Below are positions 15,626 to 21,360 of a stretch of 21,360 nucleotides of DNA, piece after piece (the first letter of the stretch is position 1; every line of letters starts with the position of its first letter). The notes beneath the pieces are model-generated. The model saw only the letters and a program-made list of their open reading frames with translations. It did not search any database and was not told the DNA's origin. A program made the position numbers and the translations under genes. The stretch lies in assembly GCA_002340095.1 (NCBI GenBank), contig DDKS01000051.1:1-21360 (forward strand), in the 5' to 3' direction. The stretch comes from Betaproteobacteria bacterium UBA2592 (lineage in GTDB: Bacteria; Pseudomonadota; Gammaproteobacteria; Burkholderiales; Rhodocyclaceae).

Positions 15626-15732
15626 AGGCTTGGAGGTGCTCCGGTTTTTCCGGATTTGCGCCAGATCAAGGAAGAGGCGTCGGGTGGGTGGGACACTCCG
15701 CCGGTCCCTGAAAACCCCGTGAAGGAAAAAAC

Positions 15733-16137
15733 ATGATGGAATGGCAGGAACGTTACGAGCTGGGGCATGTGCCCATGGATGCAACCCACCAGGAGTTCGT
15801 CCATCTGGTGAATGCCCTGGCCGTCGCCGGTAACGAGGATGTGGTGGCCGCCTTGAAGGCCCTGATCGTCCACACCGAAGCCCATTTTGCCCAGGAAAAG
15901 CTGTGGATGGAGGCCAGCGGCTTTCCTCCCATCCACTGCCACGTGGGGGAGCATGAGCGTGTCCTGGAGTCCCTCGGCAGCGTGCTGGCCATGGCGGAAA
16001 AGGGGAATCCGGGGCTGGGCCGGGTGGTGGCGGGGGAGCTGCAGGCCTGGTTCGAGCAGCACGCGGCTACCATGGATGCGGCGCTGGCCTGGCACATGCG
16101 CCAGGCCGGCTATGTGCCGGAGGCAGTGCCCGCCTGA
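15733..16137 (+). CDS. Bacteriohemerythrin
   Basis: A 134-residue four-helix-bundle protein with a non-heme di-iron, oxygen-binding centre. The full ligand set of bacteriohemerythrins can be matched: H19 (DATHQEF), H51 and E55 (HFAQE), H70 and H74 (HVGEH), H110 and D115 (HAATMD). There is no signal peptide or extra domain, so it is a soluble single-domain protein for oxygen storage, delivery or sensing. AAGGA lies just before two consecutive ATGs (15733 and 15736); either could be used. It diverges from rplU and is followed after about 100 bp by the hybrid kinase, whose own promoter-like sequence suggests separate transcription. Confidence 0.92.
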   Translation: MMEWQERYELGHVPMDATHQEFVHLVNALAVAGNEDVVAALKALIVHTEAHFAQEKLWMEASGFPPIHCHVGEHERVLESLGSVLAMAEKGNPGLGRVVAGELQAWFEQHAATMDAALAWHMRQAGYVPEAVPA

Positions 16138-16179
16138 TTTCTTCCCGCTGTGCCAGGGCGGGCGCAGCCGGGTAGCGGT

Positions 16180-16209
16180 TTGACAGGACAAGAGAATATT
16201 CCCGACAAT
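16180..16209 (+). promoter_or_regulatory. Possible promoter of the hybrid histidine kinase gene
   Basis: A perfect TTGACA (16180-16185) is followed after 18 bp by GACAAT (16204-16209), a weak -10 matching 4 of 6 positions. A start near 16216 would leave a leader of under 30 nt to the proposed GTG. The palindrome GAATATTC lies in the spacer. Support is moderate only, because the -10 is poor. Confidence 0.4.
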
Positions 16210-16243
16210 TGCCCCCCTTTGGTCTTTGATAAGCGGGGGCAGG

Positions 16244-18850
16244 GTGAGGGAAGCCGTTTCCCGCCGTTTCGGCAACCTGCTGGTGAGCGGGGTGATCTTT
16301 TTGGCGGCCTGCCTGGGGTTTGCCCATCTTTGGTCGGTGCGGGTCGATGCCGCCTTGGCCCAGGTGCGCCAGGGGATGCAGGCCGTGGCGACCGATGTGG
16401 AGGCCATGGCCCACGGGGCGGTGACGGGCGTCCAGGTGCTGCGGACCGCGGCCGAGGCGGGGCTGGCGCGTCCCCTGCCTGCGGGTGGGGCGTCCCTGCC
16501 GCCCCTGGTGGTACAGGAGGGCCGCTTCTTCACCCGGTACGAGCCGGATCAGGTTCCGGACCGGAGTTCCAGCTACCTGTTTGGCCTGGGGGGCGTGCCG
16601 GAGCACGATTCCGGGGCGGCCCGGGAAATGGCGGCGGCCCTGGCCCTGAACGGCCTGATGGCCGACCTGCGGGAGCGCATCGCGCCGGCGGCGTGGGTCT
16701 ACTACACCTCGGCCGGGAAATTCACCAATCTCTATCCCTATCGGGAGGTGCGGGAGCGCCTGGCCTGGAGCGAGACTTTCCTCCAGCATCACGTTTTTGC
16801 CGATACGGGGCCGCAACGCAATCCCAGCCGCGGTATCCGCTGGGAAGCGGCCTATCTGGATCAGGCCGGCCTGGGGCTGATGACTTCGGTGGTGGCTCCC
16901 GTCTATGACCCGGAGGGCGGCTTCCGGGCCATCGTCGCCTTGGATTTCACCCTGGATTCCCTGGCCCGCTTTCTGCAGATACCCGGGCCCGACCTGCCCG
17001 GGCGCATGTTCCTTGTCAATCGCGAGGGGCAGGTGCTGCTTGCCGCGCCAGCTCTGGCGGCGGGGCGCTTGTGGCGGCTGGACGATGTGCTCCCGGCGGG
17101 GCTGGCGGCCGAGATGCTGTTCGGGGTGGCGTCGGGCGAATGCGGCATCCATGGAGCCTGGCGTAGCTGCAGCGTGGATCTGCAGGAGGCTCCCTGGCGT
17201 CTGGTGCGCCTGGTGGATGCGCGGCAGTTGGGCTGGCAGATGCTGGCGGAGATGCAAGTGGAGATTGCCGGCCTGTTCCTGCTGTTCCTGCTCCTGGTGG
17301 CGGTGGAGCGGCACCGCCGTCTCGCCGAGGTGCTGCGGGAGGGGGATGCCCGTTACCGCCGCATCATCGAAGGGTCCGAGCAGGGCTTCTGGGACTGGAA
17401 CATCCGCACCCGGGGGTTTGCTGCCAGTCCCCGCTTCGACTCCATTCTTGGCTATGACGCCGATACCTCGCCCCTGCGCGGCGAGTCGGGCTGGCAGCAG
17501 GTGCATCCGGAGGAGCGGGATGCCCTGCGCCGGGCCATCCGTCGGCATCTGCTGGGGCGGGAGCCGTTCCTGCAGATGGAGTTCCGGGCCAGGTCCCGGA
17601 CAGGCTGCTGGCAGTGGCTGCAGGTCCAGGGACGTATCGTCGAGCGGGAGGCGGGGCGGCCGGTGATGATGTCCGGTACCCTGACCGACATTTCCGGGCG
17701 CAAGCAGTCCGAGGCGGACCTGATTGCTGCCAAGCAGGCGGCCGAGGCGGCCAACGTCGCCAAGTCCCGCTTTCTGGCTGCCGCCAGCCACGATCTGCGT
17801 CAGCCCCTCCAGGCCAGCAACCTGTTCGTCTCGGCCCTCGGGCGCACGCCCCTGAACGAGGAGCAGCAGAAGATCGCCCACAACCTGGGCCTGGCCACCA
17901 AGGCCCTGGGGGAACTGCTGGATGCCCTGCTGGACATTTCCAAACTCGATGCCGGGGTGGTCACGCCCCAGTTGGCGCCAGTGGAAATCTACGAGATCTT
18001 CCAGCGCATCGAGAGCGAGTTTGCCTCCCTGGCCGTGGAGAAGGACCTGCGCTTCAAGTTGTTCTTTCCGGCCCGGCCGCTGATCTTCGAGACCGACCTG
18101 GGCTTGCTCATGGGCCTGTTGCGCAACCTGGTGGGCAATGCCATCCGCTATACCGAGTGGGGCGGCGTGCTGGTGGGGACACGCATGCGTCAGGGGTGTC
18201 TGGTGATCCAGGTCTGGGATACGGGCATCGGCATCCATGAGGAGAATCTGCCCCGCATCTATGAGGAATTCTTTCAGGTGGACAATCCCCAGCGCGACCG
18301 GGTCAAGGGGCTGGGCCTGGGGCTTTCCATCGTGCGGCGCATGGCTTCCCTGCTGGGCTACCGGATCGACTGCAAGTCCCGTTATGGCCGGGGGACGGTG
18401 TTCGAGATCAGTATTCCCCTGGAGGGGCGTGCGGGGCCAGCCCGGCCGCGCTCCGGCAAGCCGACGGCACGGGTGGACACGGGGGTCCTCAAGGGCCGCT
18501 CCTGCGTGCTGATCGAGGATGACCAACTGGTGGCGGACGCCTTGGAGTCCTGGCTGGGCAGCCACGGCATGCGCCTGCAGCATTTTTCCGATGCGGACAG
18601 CGCCCTGAAGGATCCGCACATTGCCGAAGCGGATTTTTACGTGACCGACTTCCGTATGCCCGGGGAGCGGAACGGCATCGAGCTGCTTGACAGCATCCGC
18701 CGGTTGCGGGGTGGGCCGATCCGGGCATTGATCGTCACGGGGGACACCTCCATGGAGCAGATCGACGCCTTTGCTGCCGCAGGCTGGCCTGTCCTGCACA
18801 AGCCCATCGATCCCCAGCAGTTGCTGGAGCGCATGGCAAGCATGGAGTAA
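16244..18850 (+). CDS. Membrane-bound hybrid sensor histidine kinase / response regulator
   Basis: About 868 residues. Order: transmembrane helix 1 (about 10-29), a large periplasmic Cache-like sensor region (about 30-335), helix 2 (about 340-354), a PAS/PAC domain (about 371-486), HisKA with the phospho-acceptor H516 in ASHDLRQPLQ, an HATPase domain (NLVGNAIRYT, DTGIGI, GLGLGLSIVRR), and a receiver domain with phospho-acceptor D802 in VTDFRMPG and the switch lysine in LHKPI. No output domain follows, so phosphate must pass to a separate regulator not seen here. The periplasmic ligand is unknown. The start is uncertain: there is no ATG near the N-terminus, and GTG 16244 or TTG 16226 both fit. 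I prefer GTG, preceded by G-rich sequence. Confidence 0.9.
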   Translation: MREAVSRRFGNLLVSGVIFLAACLGFAHLWSVRVDAALAQVRQGMQAVATDVEAMAHGAVTGVQVLRTAAEAGLARPLPAGGASLPPLVVQEGRFFTRYEPDQVPDRSSSYLFGLGGVPEHDSGAAREMAAALALNGLMADLRERIAPAAWVYYTSAGKFTNLYPYREVRERLAWSETFLQHHVFADTGPQRNPSRGIRWEAAYLDQAGLGLMTSVVAPVYDPEGGFRAIVALDFTLDSLARFLQIPGPDLPGRMFLVNREGQVLLAAPALAAGRLWRLDDVLPAGLAAEMLFGVASGECGIHGAWRSCSVDLQEAPWRLVRLVDARQLGWQMLAEMQVEIAGLFLLFLLLVAVERHRRLAEVLREGDARYRRIIEGSEQGFWDWNIRTRGFAASPRFDSILGYDADTSPLRGESGWQQVHPEERDALRRAIRRHLLGREPFLQMEFRARSRTGCWQWLQVQGRIVEREAGRPVMMSGTLTDISGRKQSEADLIAAKQAAEAANVAKSRFLAAASHDLRQPLQASNLFVSALGRTPLNEEQQKIAHNLGLATKALGELLDALLDISKLDAGVVTPQLAPVEIYEIFQRIESEFASLAVEKDLRFKLFFPARPLIFETDLGLLMGLLRNLVGNAIRYTEWGGVLVGTRMRQGCLVIQVWDTGIGIHEENLPRIYEEFFQVDNPQRDRVKGLGLGLSIVRRMASLLGYRIDCKSRYGRGTVFEISIPLEGRAGPARPRSGKPTARVDTGVLKGRSCVLIEDDQLVADALESWLGSHGMRLQHFSDADSALKDPHIAEADFYVTDFRMPGERNGIELLDSIRRLRGGPIRALIVTGDTSMEQIDAFAAAGWPVLHKPIDPQQLLERMASME

Positions 18851-18871
18851 GAGCGCGTCGTGCCCGCCAGC

Positions 18872-19048
18872 TTATTGCGGTGGGCGGGAAATCTCACGGG
18901 GCTTTTGGGGGGCACGCACTGGTGGGGCCAGACGTTTGTAACGCTGCATCTGCCACCGGGCATACAGGCCGTGGGTAAATACGCCCAAGGCGATCAGCAA
19001 GGACAGCAGGAACAGGATGGCAAGGGTGATGCCCAGGGCCTTAGCCAT
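18872..19048 (-). CDS. Small single-helix membrane protein
   Basis: 58 residues: MAKALGITLAILFLLSLLIA begins a single hydrophobic helix (about 5-28), followed by a basic, proline-rich cytoplasmic or periplasmic tail (QRYKRLAPPVRAPQKPREIS). The ATG overlaps the preceding gene by 8 bp (ATGGCTAA), so the two are translationally coupled. Small membrane proteins in this position occur in TonB-receptor/PepSY clusters, but I know no assigned function. The gene converges on the hybrid kinase, leaving only 21 bp between stops. Confidence 0.75.
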   Translation of the reverse strand: MAKALGITLAILFLLSLLIALGVFTHGLYARWQMQRYKRLAPPVRAPQKPREISRPPQ

Positions 19049-19811
19049 GTTGCGCTTCCTGTAGCAGCTTGCCCCGGGCTGCATCGCGGCGTTTGGTCTG
19101 GCTGCGCCACCACAGATACAGACCGGTGAAGCCGAGAAAGCCCCAGATGGCGCCGAGGATGTCGATCCAGACCCATTCCCAGTTCTTGCCAAAGAAGGCT
19201 TTGCCTGTGTGCAGGTCGATCATCAACTTGCCCAGGGTGATGCGCTCTGCAATGGCTTCGGTGGGCGGCAGGGCTGCCAGACTTGCTGCGACTCCTTCCG
19301 CCGGTTGCCAATCCAGGCCATCCCGGCTCAGGAGCAGTCCCTGGTCTTTGACGCTGACAGCCACCTGACCGTCCTGGCCCAGACTGGCATTCCAGGCATC
19401 TCCTTTGAGGGGGCGTGACCAGCCTTGCTCATTCAGGACCCATATCCCATATTTTGTGGCAACCACCAGCCCCCAGGGCGCACGCACCAGGTCCCGTACT
19501 GGCGCGTCGCCCAGTTCTTTGATGGCCTCGCTGCGGCCTGCCACCATGCGATACAGACCGGCCTGGGTGCCTATCCATTGGCTACCATCGGTATCCATGA
19601 GACTGGCTCGTATTTCCGTGCGCGGGTGGGTGATGGTGTTATTCCCGTAGCCGGGAAGCCAGGATACAGCGGAGGTCAGGTCCAGTTCGTTGAGCTTAAG
19701 TTCCTTCTTGTGTGCCAGGAAAATGGAGGTGAGGCCGACGATCAGCAAGGGGATTGCCAGGATGACGGAAGTCCAATTGTGCCAATCCCTGGCTTTGAAA
19801 TTGAATTGCAT
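19041..19811 (-). CDS. PepSY-TM-like two-helix membrane protein with propeller-like middle
   Basis: 256 residues. Helix 1 (about 15-33, after RDWHNWTSV) and helix 2 (about 215-236, IDILGAIWGFLGFTGLYLWW, preceded by MIDLHTGKAFFG) resemble the first and last helices of PepSY-associated TM proteins, in which LHTG before the last helix is typical. The segment between (about 60-175) does not look like PepSY. It has repeated units such as GSQWIGTQAGLYRM and GLVVATKYGIWVL, resembling beta-propeller (Reg_prop-like) blades. It probably faces the periplasm. Its place after a TonB-dependent receptor, 22 bp away, suggests a role in siderophore or metal handling, for example reduction or release. AGGAG lies about 9 bp before the ATG. 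Confidence 0.75.
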   Translation of the reverse strand: MQFNFKARDWHNWTSVILAIPLLIVGLTSIFLAHKKELKLNELDLTSAVSWLPGYGNNTITHPRTEIRASLMDTDGSQWIGTQAGLYRMVAGRSEAIKELGDAPVRDLVRAPWGLVVATKYGIWVLNEQGWSRPLKGDAWNASLGQDGQVAVSVKDQGLLLSRDGLDWQPAEGVAASLAALPPTEAIAERITLGKLMIDLHTGKAFFGKNWEWVWIDILGAIWGFLGFTGLYLWWRSQTKRRDAARGKLLQEAQHG

Positions 19812-19833
19812 TTGGGGGGCTCCTTGAGAAGGT

Positions 19834-21360
19834 TTACCAGCGGGCTTCCAGGCTCACCTTGTAAACAGGGGGATGGGTTTCGTGGCTGCGTTCCCGGCTT
19901 GTCAGGCTGCCATCCGGGGCATGACTGTGCACCTCGTTATCCCGGTCGGCGTGGGTGACGTTGCTCGCACTCAAGCGCACCGCCAATTGCCGGTTGATAC
20001 GTTTTAGCAGGTAGAGATCCAGCTGCTGGCTGCCTTTGTATTCTTGGTACAGACGTCCTTTTTGCGCTTTGACCAGGTTGCCACGTCCACTCAGGTTGCC
20101 ACCCAGGGTGAGCCGATGTGCGGGGAGGTCGTAGTCAAAACCCAGGTTCCAGGCCCGGCGTGGCCCTTCCTTCTGGGGATGGGGGGACTCCTGCGCGATC
20201 CTGATTTTGGCGTGACTGTAATTGCCGCGCAGATTCAGGTTGGGCAGGCCCAGCGCCGTGAGCCGCATTTTCCAGTCCAGCAGGGCTCCCGTGAGGACGG
20301 CGTCCCCCACATTCCAGGGGCGTTCTACCCAGCGCCCGTTTTCCAGGGCCGTGATTTTTTCCACATGGTTGCTGACCCAGCGCCGAAACAGGTTGAGGCC
20401 CAGATTCCCTTGACGCTGGGGAAGGAAGTGCTCGACTCCTACTTCCAGCGCCCGGGTTCGCTCTGCTTTCAGGTTCGGATTGCCTCCCTTGTCCGGGTTG
20501 CCGGGGGAGTTATTACCATTGGACTCGCGTACCATGTGGCTCATTTCCCGCAGGCCCGGAGGTTTCTCGTTTTCACCGAGACTGGCCCGCAGGTTCCAGT
20601 TGCTGCTGGCTTGCCAAAGATAGTGCAGGGAGGGCGAAAAGCTGGCATAACGTCTTTCCTGCTCTGTACCCAGGCCATCGCGGCTCCAGTTGTACTGGCG
20701 CTGGTAACGCAGACCCGGCGTGAGCAGGTGGGTGTCGCTGATTTGCCACTCGTCCATCAGCCACAGGGCCAGGCGCCGGTCGCTCAGGTTTGCTGTGCTG
20801 GCACTATCACGGGGGCTGGCGATGCCGTTTTCCCAGGCTTCCTTGCGCTCCTTTGCGTTCTTGTAGCGCCATTCTGCGCCAAAACCCAGCAGATGTGCTT
20901 CACCCGCCAGTGTTCTGGCCTTGAAGCTGAGGGCGGCCTCCTGTTCCTGCCGTCGTTCTTCTTCCCGGCTGTGTTGATTGCCGGGGAGACCGATCCCCGC
21001 TTCGCGTCGGGTCAGCCGTTTTTTCTGATCCTCCCCCTGCAGGGTGAGGCGCAGGGAGTATTCATCTCCTGCCCTTTTCTGTCGCCACTCCCCGGCCAGG
21101 CGGCCGTTTACCCCGCGTTGGGATTCCCTCTCGGATTCCCGGCCTTGGGGAGTAGGGGTGATGGGGACGTGCAGCTGACTGTGCGAGCGGCGCTCCCCCT
21201 GTGTCAGGTTGAGCAGGGGGCTGAGAATGAACTGCTGGTCTGAACCGAAATGCCAGGTGAGGCGGGGGCTGATACTCAGGTTGTCTTCATGACCCCGGTC
21301 ATTTCCATGTTCCTGGCGCCAGGCCTGTGGGGTCCCATTCAGAGGGTGTTTACAAAATAA
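19834..21360 (-). CDS. TonB-dependent outer-membrane receptor, C-terminal part
   Basis: 508 codons open to the right edge with no internal stop; the signal peptide, TonB box and plug are not in the window. The visible part is a beta-barrel: alternating amphipathic strands, typical phrases such as SISPRLTWHFG, ASFSPSLHYLW, LRASLGENEKPPGLREM and NPNLKAERTRALEVGVEHF, and a C-terminal aromatic residue (SLEARW) needed for outer-membrane insertion. The last extracellular loop region is rich in His and acidic residues (VHSHAPDGS, SHETHPP), which might relate to metal. The substrate is unknown; an iron complex is likeliest from the family and the PepSY-like neighbour. It is followed by that gene after 22 bp. 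Confidence 0.88.
   Translation of the reverse strand, partial: LFCKHPLNGTPQAWRQEHGNDRGHEDNLSISPRLTWHFGSDQQFILSPLLNLTQGERRSHSQLHVPITPTPQGRESERESQRGVNGRLAGEWRQKRAGDEYSLRLTLQGEDQKKRLTRREAGIGLPGNQHSREEERRQEQEAALSFKARTLAGEAHLLGFGAEWRYKNAKERKEAWENGIASPRDSASTANLSDRRLALWLMDEWQISDTHLLTPGLRYQRQYNWSRDGLGTEQERRYASFSPSLHYLWQASSNWNLRASLGENEKPPGLREMSHMVRESNGNNSPGNPDKGGNPNLKAERTRALEVGVEHFLPQRQGNLGLNLFRRWVSNHVEKITALENGRWVERPWNVGDAVLTGALLDWKMRLTALGLPNLNLRGNYSHAKIRIAQESPHPQKEGPRRAWNLGFDYDLPAHRLTLGGNLSGRGNLVKAQKGRLYQEYKGSQQLDLYLLKRINRQLAVRLSASNVTHADRDNEVHSHAPDGSLTSRERSHETHPPVYKVSLEARW

Noticed and set aside
15639..15653. Short TCCGG-TTTTT-CCGGA hairpin in the rplU/hemerythrin gap
   Set aside because: The 5-bp stem is too short and not placed at a gene end; it is likely chance.
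16128..16163. Hairpin at the end of the hemerythrin gene (GCCCGCC with GGCGGGC) as a terminator
   Set aside because: The 7-bp arms are separated by 22 bases, the first arm lies within the coding end, and no T run follows.
16067..18799. A 910-codon open frame on the minus strand opposite the hybrid kinase
   Set aside because: The translation is low-complexity Pro/Gln/His/Gly-rich, with no family pattern, while the opposite frame has intact kinase motifs throughout.

Overview
The window is high-GC DNA from a betaproteobacterium, most likely Rhodocyclales (Azospira/Dechloromonas-like). The assignment is inferred from protein similarity as I remember it and from gene order: prmA-accC-accB-aroQ-thioredoxin, and rplU-rpmA-obgE-proB. 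It is mostly ordinary chromosomal housekeeping DNA. I see no tRNA, rRNA, CRISPR array or prophage, and no convincing novel multi-gene system.

Region 1 (1-4740, minus strand) is a tightly packed set of genes read leftwards: a possible degenerate nucleotidyltransferase-like protein of unknown function, a membrane-anchored TlpA-type thioredoxin, type II 3-dehydroquinase (aroQ), the two biotin-dependent acetyl-CoA carboxylase subunits (accB, accC), ribosomal protein L11 methyltransferase (prmA), and the start of a zinc-ribbon protein cut by the left edge. Several joints overlap (ATGA, or 10 bp) or lie 1-3 bp apart, so this is probably one transcription unit.

Region 2 (4812-10648) holds mpl (murein peptide recycling) and a DeaD/CsdA-like DEAD-box helicase on the plus strand, glnS on the minus strand, and crcB (fluoride channel) on the plus strand. 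A perfect 11-bp hairpin separates the convergent helicase and glnS genes. glnS and crcB diverge from a symmetric region in which an 11-bp inverted repeat contains a -10-like TAAAAT on each strand.

Region 3 (10694-15625, minus strand) starts at a textbook sigma-70 promoter and reads rplU, rpmA, a rho-independent terminator, obgE, proB, an HI0933-like flavoprotein, a DUF2789 protein, a roughly 147-bp MITE-like inverted-repeat element, and a 90-aa protein of unknown function. The repeat supplies part of the stop codon of the DUF2789 gene. A 26-bp perfect palindrome closes the run against crcB.

Region 4 (15733-18850, plus strand) carries a single-domain bacteriohemerythrin with a complete di-iron ligand set. 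Next to it is a membrane-bound hybrid histidine kinase (periplasmic sensor, PAS, HisKA with an HDLRQPL box, HATPase, receiver). Together they suggest oxygen or redox signalling.

Region 5 (18872-21360, minus strand) looks like a metal-uptake cluster: a TonB-dependent receptor running off the right edge, a PepSY-TM-like two-helix protein whose middle looks like beta-propeller blades instead of PepSY domains, and a 58-aa single-helix membrane protein. The last 19 bases resemble an insertion-sequence end, so the receptor may be interrupted just outside the window.
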